From positions 24,011-88,010 of the forward strand of contig NKPT01000007.1 in the NCBI GenBank assembly GCA_002254845.1: a stretch of DNA of 64,000 nt, read 5' to 3'. Both the position numbers and the translations under genes were made by a program. Shown here in pieces: positions 30,876 to 38,967 of this stretch. The DNA comes from Chloracidobacterium sp. CP2_5A (GTDB lineage: Bacteria > Acidobacteriota > Blastocatellia > Chloracidobacteriales > Chloracidobacteriaceae). Below the pieces are notes generated by a model. It had not been told where the DNA came from, searched no databases, and was given only the letters and a program-made list of their open reading frames with translations. How positions within the stretch are numbered: position 1 is the stretch's first letter; each line of letters opens with the position of its first letter.

Positions 30876-32093
30876 ATGGCCAACGTCGCGCTGGAGTTGC
30901 CTGTTCCCTATATCGGTAAAAATGTCGAGCGAAAGCATGTCGAGGAGTTCTTCCGGTATCACCGCGAGCCGGATGAGGTGGTCATCGCGCTCTTTGATGG
31001 CATTGTTTTCGATGGCGATGGCAAGCGAGTCGGCGGGCTAACCCTGCACGACTACGTGATCCTCACCGACCAGCGCTTCATTCTTTGGGCGCGCGGCTTG
31101 CAGTCGGACGTGCTGGATCGCCTGGATTACCGCGGGGTGCGCCTCAACGCCAAGCCGGCCGACACCCTGCACGGCGAGTTGGCGCTGGAGTTTACGCCGC
31201 CGGCCGTGCCCAAGCCGCTCACGGCCCGCGTTGACCTCTTGCCGATCGCGGACCTGCCGGCGCTGGAGGAGTTGTTCAGTCTCGCCAAGGACCTCGCGTC
31301 CCGCGCCGCCGAGCCGCCAAACGGGACGGCCGCAGCCAACGGGCTAGCGAGCGACCCAGCCATGGCGCTCGATGGAGCGGCAGCGCGGATCGAGCGCATT
31401 CGCGCAATCGTGCAGGAAGCGCATGCCAAGCGGGGAACGCCCTTCAGAGCGCCGGGCTCGGCGCCGACGGCTCGCCCAATCGCGTCGCGCCAGGGAGCGG
31501 CGAAAGAGGCCGCGTTGGATTCGTCGCCAGGCCTGGATTCGCCGTTTGGGACAGGGCGGCCAGTCTCCAACGCCAGCTATGCCGTCTATCGGGTCGCGCA
31601 GGCGGCCAAGGACGCGGTGGGCGCGCTTCCAACCGACTTGGGTAAAAGCATCGGGCTGGATGAAACGCTCTCGAAACTGGTGGACCGCATTCCCAAGGTC
31701 GAGGACATCGGGCAAATCACGGCGCTGATCGAGGCGCTCAACAAGCTGCTCGTCACCGTCAGCGAAAATCCCGCCGCCAGAGCGTTTCTGCTACAGGCGA
31801 TTGACCGCATGGTGGAGCAAGGCAGCCCATTCAAGCAGCTTCTGGCCTTTATCCAAAACGCGGGCAAGCCCACCGCCAAGCCGGCGGGAGCGCCGGTCGA
31901 ACAAGCCGCCGCCGCGCCGTCGCCAGCCGCAGGACGCCCAGCCGCAGCCAGCGCCGCGCCGCGCCGGACGGCTGTCAAGGTTAGCTTCGCCAAGGATGAG
32001 CCGCCGCGCGAGGCCGCGCCGCCGCTATCCATCGCCTATGAGCTGAAAACGCCCGCGCCGGAAGCTCCGGAATTGGCGGGCGCGACGAGTTGA
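30876..32093 (+). CDS. PH-like-domain protein with Ala/Pro-rich linkers, chlorosome neighbour
   Basis: The 405-residue protein starts after a good ribosome site (GAGGAGAAACGACG-ATG). Residues about 30-130 form a bacterial pleckstrin-homology-like fold, with the characteristic HDYVILTDQRFILWARG strand pair. A low-complexity Ala/Pro/Arg region (150-215) follows, then an amphipathic helical region (about 225-335, LGKSIGLDETLSKLVDRIPK and LIEALNKLLVTVSENPAARAFL) and another Ala/Pro-rich tail. No signal peptide is seen. It lies 123 bp after csmA in the bchG-arsA-csmA run. I infer a membrane- or chlorosome-envelope-associated protein; the biochemical role is unknown. Confidence 0.65.
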   Translation: MANVALELPVPYIGKNVERKHVEEFFRYHREPDEVVIALFDGIVFDGDGKRVGGLTLHDYVILTDQRFILWARGLQSDVLDRLDYRGVRLNAKPADTLHGELALEFTPPAVPKPLTARVDLLPIADLPALEELFSLAKDLASRAAEPPNGTAAANGLASDPAMALDGAAARIERIRAIVQEAHAKRGTPFRAPGSAPTARPIASRQGAAKEAALDSSPGLDSPFGTGRPVSNASYAVYRVAQAAKDAVGALPTDLGKSIGLDETLSKLVDRIPKVEDIGQITALIEALNKLLVTVSENPAARAFLLQAIDRMVEQGSPFKQLLAFIQNAGKPTAKPAGAPVEQAAAAPSPAAGRPAAASAAPRRTAVKVSFAKDEPPREAAPPLSIAYELKTPAPEAPELAGATS

Positions 32094-32304
32094 CGCGCTG
32101 AACGCTTCCGGGCCTGCCGCTCCGAGGCGGGTTCGCTATCGGGAGGGCGCCGCGTCCTGCCGCCAGCCTATCGGATGTTGGCCGTCATTTCCGCTTGGCG
32201 GGCTTTGACGGAGACAGTTAGATTTTTGGTTACGTCGTGACCGCTTGGCGCGCTCGCGTCGGTCTTGCCCCCAAGCCCATCCCGCAAGACAAGGCGTTCA
32301 GCCA

Positions 32305-33570
32305 ATGGCTCAGGCTACGGTCACGCTCCCAGAAACCGCCCTCCCGGCGCGAGCCCGCTTGCCCATCCAAGCGGCGACGCGCCAAGCCGTCGCCCGCGAC
32401 TTCGGCAGCCCTGTCATTGAGACAATTCGTCAGCAGGGCTATCGGTATCGCGTTGGAAGGCTCGCTTTCCACTTAGCCCGCGAGTTTGGCTTCTGCTACG
32501 GCGTGGATGACGCGCTGGACCTGGCCTATGAGGCGCGCTCCCGGTTCGACAGCCGGACAATCTACCTAACCGGGGAGATGATTCACAATCCGATGGTCAA
32601 CCATCGGCTCGCCGCGCTTGGCATCCGCCGGCTTGACAATGTCGCGCAGGTGACGCCGCAGGATGTCGTTGTTATTCCCGCGTTCGGCTTGCCGGTTGCG
32701 GATTTGGCGCATCTGCGCGATACGGGCTGCACCATCATTGACACCACGTGCGGCTCGGTTGTGCACGTCTGGAAGCGCGTTGAGCGCTATGCCCGCGACG
32801 GCTTCACCACCATTATTCATGGCAAGCCTGATCACGAGGAAACCATCGCTACCCGCTCGCAGGTGACATCCGTACCGGGCGGGCGCTACGTCACGGTTCG
32901 CGACTTGGCCGAAGCCGAGCGCTTGGCGAGCGTGATTGCCGGCGACTTACCCGCGGCGGCGCTGCGCGACCTTTTCGCGCGGGCGGCCTCGCCCGGCTTT
33001 GATCCGGCAACCGATCTTGAGAAAATCGGGCTGGCCAACCAAACGACCATGCTGGCTGGCGAATCGCTCGCCATTGCCGAGCGCCTGCGGGCGGCGATGG
33101 TCGCCCGGTATGGCGAAGACGAAGTTCCCTTTCGCTTTCGGTCATTTGACACGATTTGCAGCGCCACCCAGGCCCGGCAAGACGCCATTGCCGAGTTACT
33201 TGCCTTCCCGCTCGACTTGATGCTGGTGGTGGGCGGGTATAACAGCAGCAACACCAGCCACCTGTGCGAGTTGGCGTCCGCAGTGTGTCCGACCTACCAC
33301 ATCGCTACCCCGGACTGCATCCTTTCGGCGGATTTGATCCGTCATCAGCCGGCTTTTCAAGCGCGGGAGATGGAAACGCGCGGCTGGCTGCCCCAGGGCG
33401 AGATCGCCATTGGGCTGACCTCCGGGGCGTCCACCCCGGAGCGCTCGCTGGGCGAGGTTGTCCTGCGACTTGTTCAAGTCGCCAAGGAGACCTTGCCCAG
33501 CGCCTGGGCGACGCTTGACGAGCCCGGCGCGAGGCAAGCTCAGACGCGCTTGTCGCCGCCGGTCGCCTGA
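32305..33570 (+). CDS. ispH: 4-Hydroxy-3-methylbut-2-enyl diphosphate reductase (IspH), long cyanobacteria/plant-like type
   Basis: This [4Fe-4S] enzyme makes IPP and DMAPP in the last step of the MEP pathway, feeding bacteriochlorophyll tails, carotenoids and quinones. The 421-residue protein has the three cluster cysteines in FGFCYGV, IDTTCGS and DTICSATQARQDA, plus HGKPDHEET and VVGGYNSSNTSHL. Its length and the DTIC-ATQ-RQDA pattern fit the long form found in cyanobacteria and plants rather than the ~310-residue E. coli form. The ATG at 32305 was chosen because similarity begins nearby; a TTG at 32245 is the first in-frame alternative. It ends 31 bp inside the convergent Fe-S oxidoreductase gene. 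Confidence 0.9.
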   Translation: MAQATVTLPETALPARARLPIQAATRQAVARDFGSPVIETIRQQGYRYRVGRLAFHLAREFGFCYGVDDALDLAYEARSRFDSRTIYLTGEMIHNPMVNHRLAALGIRRLDNVAQVTPQDVVVIPAFGLPVADLAHLRDTGCTIIDTTCGSVVHVWKRVERYARDGFTTIIHGKPDHEETIATRSQVTSVPGGRYVTVRDLAEAERLASVIAGDLPAAALRDLFARAASPGFDPATDLEKIGLANQTTMLAGESLAIAERLRAAMVARYGEDEVPFRFRSFDTICSATQARQDAIAELLAFPLDLMLVVGGYNSSNTSHLCELASAVCPTYHIATPDCILSADLIRHQPAFQAREMETRGWLPQGEIAIGLTSGASTPERSLGEVVLRLVQVAKETLPSAWATLDEPGARQAQTRLSPPVA

Positions 33571-35597
33571 TCGAGCAGCTCGGCAATATCGAAGACTTTC
33601 ACCCGTTCCTCGTTCTGCGCCTTGAGGCCATCGGTCATCATGGTCATACAGAACGGGCAGGCCGCTGCCACGACATCCGGCTTGGTTTCAAGCGCCTGCC
33701 GCGCGCGCTCGACGTTGACCCGCTCGCCGTCTTCTTCCATCCACATGCGCGCCCCGCCGGCGCCGCAGCACATGCCCCTATCGCGGGAGCGCTCCATTTC
33801 GGTCAGCTTCGCGCCAATTTGGACGAGCGTCTGTCGCGGCTCTTCGTAGACGCCGTTTGAGCGCCCCAGATAGCACGAATCGTGATAGACCGCCGTGGCT
33901 TCGATTTTTTGCGCGGGCGTCAGGCGGCCGTCAGCGACCAGTCTCGACAAATACTGGCTGTGGTGCATGACTTCAAACGTCCCGCCAAACTGCGACCATT
34001 CGTTCTTGATGGCGTTGAAGCAGTGCGGGCAGGAAGTCAAAACGGTTTTGAAGCGCGCCTTGTAGTTGTTGAGCGTCTCGACGTTTTCCTGAATGAGCGT
34101 CTGCGCGAGGTATTCGTTCCCGGCCCGGCGAGCCGGATCGCCGGTGCACTTTTCTTCCTTGCCGAGAATCGCGAAGGCAATGCCGGCCCGCTTGAGCAGG
34201 CGCGCGACGGATTGCACCACCTTGCGGTAGCGGTCGTCATAAGAGCCGGCGCAGCCGACCCAGAACAAGACCTCCACGTTTCTCTGGTCGGCCTCGATCA
34301 TGGACATCAGCGGAATATCCAGGCCCTCCGCCCAATCGGCGCGGCCGTCGTGGCTGAACGCCCACGGCGAGTACTTGTTTTCGAGGTTCGTAAACAGCGT
34401 ATTGAGCTCGCTGGGGAAATCGGCTTCCTGCAAGACGAGGTTGCGGCGCATGTCCACGATGGCGGGAACGTGCTCGATGCTCACCGGGCACTCCTGCATG
34501 CACGCCTGGCAGGTAGTGCAGGCCCAGAGCTCTTCAGGCGTGATGAAGCCCTCGCCAATAATCTTTCGCGCCAGCGCGTCCTTGACGCTTTCCGGCAGCT
34601 CGCCGTGGCCATTCGCCGCGACGCCCTTCGTAAAAGCGCCCAGCTTTCCGATGGTCAGCTCGCCCTTTTCCTCAACGCGGCGGCGAATGTCCATCATGAT
34701 CTTGCGCGGCGAAAGGGGCTTGCCGGTGTTGTTGGCGGGGCAGACCGCCGTGCAGCGGCCGCACTCCGTGCAAGTGTAGCTGTCAAACAACTGCTTCCAG
34801 GTGAAGTGTTCGACATCCGACGCGCCGAAAGTCTCAATGTCCTCAGCTTCCAAGTCCATCTTGGGCAGGGCGCCCGACGACTGATGCGAGGCGAAAAACA
34901 CGTTCGGCAGCGAGGCGATCACGTGCAGGTGCTTGGAGAAAGGCAAATAATTGAGAAAAACGAAAAGCGTGACGGCGTGCGCCCACCAGGCCGCCTCGAA
35001 GAGCCACTCGCTCTGGTTCCCGCCCAGATAGAAGCCGACGACATCCGAGATGGGGCGGTGGCCGAAATAGACGCTGTTGGTGGCGGGGTGCGTGCCATTG
35101 GCGACAAACATCGTCACCATCAGCGCGATGATCATCGCCAGAATGATCGTGGCGTCGAGGCGGCTTTCCGGCTTCATTTCCGCGCCGGAAAACCGCTTGG
35201 GCTTCGTGACGTAGCGACGAAAGAGAAATGTCGCGGACGCCGCTAGCACCAACGCGCCAAACAGGTCCTGCAGCAGCGTCAGCGCGCCGTAGCCCGGCAG
35301 AAAGTAGAGCGAGGCTTGCGGGTGAAAACCCTCCAGGACGACCTCCAGCGAGGCGAGCGTCAAAATGCAGAAGCCCCAGAATACGGCGACGTGAAGCGCG
35401 CCAGCCCACCAGTGGCGCATGATTTTCGTTTGGGCAAACCCGATGACAAGCAAATTCCAGAGCCGACGCGGCAGGTTGTCGAAGCGGTTCTCCGGCTTGC
35501 CGACCCGGATGTACTCGATGAGCCGCCAGGCGTTGAATAGGAAATATCCAACCGAGGCGAAGAAGAAAGCGATAAAGATGACGTTTTTGATGGTCAT
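33540..35597 (-). CDS. Membrane-bound Fe-S oxidoreductase with CCG domains (EtfD/GlpC/HdrD-like)
   Basis: The 685-residue protein begins with about five to six membrane helices resembling a NarI-type haem/quinone module (MRHWWAGALHVAVFWGF, AAWWAHAVTLFVF). Two [4Fe-4S] motifs follow, CTECGRCTAVCP and CTTCQACMQECP, then two CCG cysteine-rich domains (FWVGCAGSYDDRY, SCPHCFNAIKNEW, HDSCYLGRSN, CCGAGGARMW). This layout carries electrons between a soluble flavoprotein, such as electron-transfer flavoprotein, and the quinone pool. No etf gene is adjacent. I prefer the ATG at 35597; an upstream in-frame ATG at 35636 would add 13 Arg/Ser-rich residues. Its 3' end overlaps ispH by 31 bp. Confidence 0.85.
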   Translation of the reverse strand: MTIKNVIFIAFFFASVGYFLFNAWRLIEYIRVGKPENRFDNLPRRLWNLLVIGFAQTKIMRHWWAGALHVAVFWGFCILTLASLEVVLEGFHPQASLYFLPGYGALTLLQDLFGALVLAASATFLFRRYVTKPKRFSGAEMKPESRLDATIILAMIIALMVTMFVANGTHPATNSVYFGHRPISDVVGFYLGGNQSEWLFEAAWWAHAVTLFVFLNYLPFSKHLHVIASLPNVFFASHQSSGALPKMDLEAEDIETFGASDVEHFTWKQLFDSYTCTECGRCTAVCPANNTGKPLSPRKIMMDIRRRVEEKGELTIGKLGAFTKGVAANGHGELPESVKDALARKIIGEGFITPEELWACTTCQACMQECPVSIEHVPAIVDMRRNLVLQEADFPSELNTLFTNLENKYSPWAFSHDGRADWAEGLDIPLMSMIEADQRNVEVLFWVGCAGSYDDRYRKVVQSVARLLKRAGIAFAILGKEEKCTGDPARRAGNEYLAQTLIQENVETLNNYKARFKTVLTSCPHCFNAIKNEWSQFGGTFEVMHHSQYLSRLVADGRLTPAQKIEATAVYHDSCYLGRSNGVYEEPRQTLVQIGAKLTEMERSRDRGMCCGAGGARMWMEEDGERVNVERARQALETKPDVVAAACPFCMTMMTDGLKAQNEERVKVFDIAELLDQATGGDKRV

Positions 35598-35774
35598 AGG
35601 GCAGGCGGGCGCCCCCGAAGCTGAATGACGTCTCATTCAGCGCCCCGCCGCGCGCGGGGGCTGACTGAGACGCGAGCGGGCCGGGAGACTCAAGAATGTG
35701 GTTTAGCCGAAGCTTGTGACCTCAGCTTGCGGAGTGTGCTAAGCGTAACACTGCGCCGGCGGCGTTGTCTTGCC

Positions 35775-35796
35775 AAACTTCTGAAAAACTTCCGAA
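35775..35796. repeat. 11-bp tandem duplication (one mismatch)
   Basis: AAACTTCTGAA (35775-35785) is followed at once by AAACTTCCGAA (35786-35796), in the gap between the lptFG fusion and the Fe-S oxidoreductase gene. Confidence 0.75.
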
Positions 35797-35823
35797 AAGA
35801 CGGTCGGCTCGGCGGCTGAAGCG

Positions 35824-38223
35824 TCACGTTTTAGCCGAGAGCAAGAGATATGCCCCGGCGCTCCCAAACAGCAGGTTTGGCCCCCAGGCTGCCCAAAACA
35901 GCGGCAGCGCCCGGTAGTTGCCAAACTGCTCGAACAAGCTCGTCGTTCCCCAAAACAGCGCCGCTAAGCCGACGCCGACGGCGATTCCGACCATCGCGCC
36001 GCGCCTGCCAACCGTCAGCGCGAAAGGCACGCCCACCAGCGCCATGACGAGACAAGCCAGCGGCATCGCGATTTTGGTTTGGATCGCCCGCTGCAGGTTT
36101 TCGACATCTAGCCCTTGGGCGGCAAACTCCGCGACCTGTTGCCGCAACTGCCCAATGCTCATTTTGGCAATGTCCGTCGCGCTTTGCTTGAAGTAATCGG
36201 GCGTCTCGCTCAGCTTCAGGCGCATCTCCGCAAGTGGCTGGCGGCTGGTTTCCAGACCGTCGGCGGAAAACGTCCGCCGCCAGCCGTTGGTCAGCACCCA
36301 CTCCTCCGTCAGGGCGTCCCAGCGGGCTTTGGCAGCGTAGGTCCGCGAAAGCAGCCTGGCGGTGGTTGGATGCAGCTCATACACGCCAAAGCTCGCAAAC
36401 TCGTTCCGATCGGTGTCAAACACCGCGAAGTTGAAGATCCGGTGATCGCGTCCGCGAAACCACTTGCGGTTTTTTTGATGAAAGGTTTGTGGCGGCAACG
36501 TTCCGCCCCGAATCTGATAGCGCAGGTAATCTTGGCGCTGGTTTGAGGCTGGCAAAATCAGCTCCTGCGTCGCCGCCATGGTCAGGGATGCCAGCCCGGC
36601 CCCGAGCAGAACCGGAATGAACAGTCGATAGAGGCTTTGCCCGCTGGCGTGCAGCACAACCAGTTGAGCCGACTTCGCCAGCAATCCAAAGGTGATCAGC
36701 GTGGCGACCAGCACCGCGAAGGGGATCATATAGTTCAAGATTTGCGGCGTCAGAAACAGCAGGTAGCCCGCGACAACGCCGATGCCAATGCGGTTTTGCA
36801 CAATCGGGTTGATTAGCTCAAAGAGGGTGAATACCTGAAAAATGCCCACTAATCCCAGCAAAACCAGGAAAAAATACCGAACTGCATCGCGGAAAATCAG
36901 GCCGTCGATGATCCGCGGGAAGCCAGGGCGTATCCGGCGCGACGCCAGCGCGGCAGAGGCGAGCTCCGTCGAGCGGGCGGCGCTTTCTCGCCCGGGCAGC
37001 CGCCCCCGCAACCGGGCCGCCAGCCAAGCGGAAAGCCCGACGATCCGCGCCCAGGCGCGCCAGAGACGCCCCCATCCGGCCCACTTCCCAATCCAGCGCC
37101 CGACGCCGCTGAGCATCGCCAGCGCCAGCCCCATAAACAGCAAGTTGGGCAGCCAAACGCCAACCGCGACCGGGACCGCGCCGCTTCGGGCGGAACGCTC
37201 CCCGCCCAGCGTTAGCAGATAGAAGGCCAGCGCCAGGGCGACGCCGATAAACAGCCCGCTCGACCGTCCGCTGCGCGGCGTGGTTACCCCAAGCGCGATG
37301 CCAAAGAGCGCAAATATCAAACAGGCCGCCGGCAAGGCCAGTCGCCGCTGAACCTCGGTGGCGATGGCCCGCGCCTGATTCGGATTGTCCGGCTTAAAAA
37401 CCCAGAGCTCTGGAAACGTCATCAACTCCGGCCCGGGCGGGCGCGCTTGCAAGTCTGGATTGGCTTCTTCCCCCCTGCCGAGCGAGAAGCTGGCGGTCAG
37501 CTTTCCAGAAGCGTTCATGAAATAGCTCGCCGTACCGTCCGGCTGGCGCGGCTCCTGGCTGTAAATGCGCGCTTTTTCAAGCCGCAGCTCGCTATCCTGC
37601 AAGGTTTTGCCCAGAGCCAGCCGCCCTGACTCGGCGGAATAGATTTTTGGCTCCTGATCCGGGCGCTCCGCGATTTCAGCGATAAAAATCCGCTGCCAAG
37701 CGCCCTCGCTATCGCTGCGATCAACATAGAGAATTTTACCCGGCAGGTCTTCGGTAAAAGTGCCAGGCTTGATGTAGGTCTCGATACTGCGCAGCAAAAG
37801 CTCCGAGCGCGTTTTCTTGAGCTGGTTGAGCGAGTTCGCTACGGTCGGAAGCAGGTAAAAAGTGTTGTAGCCAGTCGCCGCCATGACGATAACGCCAACG
37901 GCGAGCGTTGGCCGCAACAGCGGCCACAGACCTGCGCCGCTCGCCCGGAGCGCGATAATCTCGCGGTCTCCCGACAGCCTCCCCATCGCCATCGTGACGC
38001 CAACTAAAAAGCCAATAGGAAGCGTGAAAATAACAATGCCCGGCAAGAGCGACAAAACCAGCCTGAGCAGCGGCGCGCTGGACAAGCCGCGTCGGGAAAA
38101 CGCGACAAAGAGCTCTGAAAAGCGCCCCGCCTCGTGAATGAAGATGACCGCCGTCAGCAAAAAAAAGACGGTCGCGGTGTAAGGCAGGATTTCCCGGATC
38201 AGGTAGCGATCAATTAGTCGCAT
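35824..38223 (-). CDS. LptF-LptG fusion, lipopolysaccharide export permease
   Basis: The 799-residue protein carries both permease halves of the Lpt ABC exporter in one chain. Residues 1-395 are LptF-like: LIDRYLIREILPYTATVFFLL, GRLSGDREIIALRASG, a periplasmic beta-jellyroll, then RRLALPAACLIFALFGIALG. After an Arg-rich linker (about 400-440), residues 445-799 repeat the plan: IDGLIFRDAVRYFFLVLLGL, LVVLHASGQSLYRLF, a second jellyroll, and TKIAMPLACLVMALVGVPF. Each half should have six helices. LptF and LptG are normally separate genes of about 360 residues. LptA, LptB and LptC are not nearby. The call implies an outer membrane with LPS. Confidence 0.9.
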   Translation of the reverse strand: MRLIDRYLIREILPYTATVFFLLTAVIFIHEAGRFSELFVAFSRRGLSSAPLLRLVLSLLPGIVIFTLPIGFLVGVTMAMGRLSGDREIIALRASGAGLWPLLRPTLAVGVIVMAATGYNTFYLLPTVANSLNQLKKTRSELLLRSIETYIKPGTFTEDLPGKILYVDRSDSEGAWQRIFIAEIAERPDQEPKIYSAESGRLALGKTLQDSELRLEKARIYSQEPRQPDGTASYFMNASGKLTASFSLGRGEEANPDLQARPPGPELMTFPELWVFKPDNPNQARAIATEVQRRLALPAACLIFALFGIALGVTTPRSGRSSGLFIGVALALAFYLLTLGGERSARSGAVPVAVGVWLPNLLFMGLALAMLSGVGRWIGKWAGWGRLWRAWARIVGLSAWLAARLRGRLPGRESAARSTELASAALASRRIRPGFPRIIDGLIFRDAVRYFFLVLLGLVGIFQVFTLFELINPIVQNRIGIGVVAGYLLFLTPQILNYMIPFAVLVATLITFGLLAKSAQLVVLHASGQSLYRLFIPVLLGAGLASLTMAATQELILPASNQRQDYLRYQIRGGTLPPQTFHQKNRKWFRGRDHRIFNFAVFDTDRNEFASFGVYELHPTTARLLSRTYAAKARWDALTEEWVLTNGWRRTFSADGLETSRQPLAEMRLKLSETPDYFKQSATDIAKMSIGQLRQQVAEFAAQGLDVENLQRAIQTKIAMPLACLVMALVGVPFALTVGRRGAMVGIAVGVGLAALFWGTTSLFEQFGNYRALPLFWAAWGPNLLFGSAGAYLLLSAKT

Positions 38224-38952
38224 AGAAACAAGGGCGCGGAACAGCGCCGCCGCGCTCGGCGAGCCGGAACGGATGCTAGAACTTCCACGAGACCAAGACT
38301 CTGTACAGGCGCGGCAAGCCGCCCGTTATGGCGACTTCTTGCCTCTCCCTTCAAACGCTCAGCCAAGTAGGGGCCTGGATTTCATCAACCGATAAATCCC
38401 TGAGCCGCTCCTCGCCGGAATTCCCTTCAAAATTCAGCCGCAAAATTCAGCCGCGGCGGCGGCATCCTGAGCAAACCCGGGATCGCTCCCTCCATCTGCG
38501 CCTCGCATCTATGCCTCAGTCGCGCACGGCGTACTCAAGCTCAAGCCCTCCGCTTGGTAAAGCTTGAGCGAGTCGGCGACCGCCAAGCTGCCATCCAAGC
38601 GCTTCGGGCGAAAGCCCCGCGCCGCCAGAAGCGCCTTCTCCCCGCCCCCGCTGAACATCCCCCCGCAGCCGATTCGCCTCGCCCGCGCGCGTCTCGCTCA
38701 ACGCGATGACCCGCATCGCCGCCGTCCCGCGCGCCAAATCGTAAGCGCCGGACCGCGTCCCATCAACCGGCGTCCGCCCAACCTGCCCGGCGAGCTTCTA
38801 GGGAACGCGCGCGGCGTACACGCCACCGCCGCTCGCGGCAGCCGCGCCAAAGTCATCGCTGACAAGTCATCCCTGGAAGCGGGCTTACGGCTGGGCGGCA
38901 GGCGGCGGCGCGTTGCCTTGAGGTCGCGCGCCGCGTTATCGCCTCGACAACG
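38224..38952. other. Gene-free 729-bp gap
   Basis: No convincing gene is present between lptFG and the M1-like gene. It contains two short tandem duplications (38428-38453 and 38934-38967). On the minus strand between about 38800 and 38510, two adjacent frames each give protein-like stretches (ending ALPSGGLELEYAVRD in one frame, and GEKALLAARGFRPKRLDGSL in another), separated by a shift. This could be a decayed gene, but I cannot name a parent. No tRNA or terminator with a T-run was found. Confidence 0.5.
38428..38453. repeat. 13-bp exact tandem duplication
   Basis: CAAAATTCAGCCG occurs at 38428-38440 and again at 38441-38453 inside the gene-free gap. Confidence 0.9.
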
Positions 38953-38967
38953 TTATCGCCTTGACAA
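38934..38967. repeat. 17-bp tandem duplication over the stop codon of the M1-like gene
   Basis: CGTTATCGCCTCGACAA (38934-38950) is followed by a copy with one mismatch (38951-38967). The second copy contains the TAA stop of the minus-strand gene. Confidence 0.85.
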
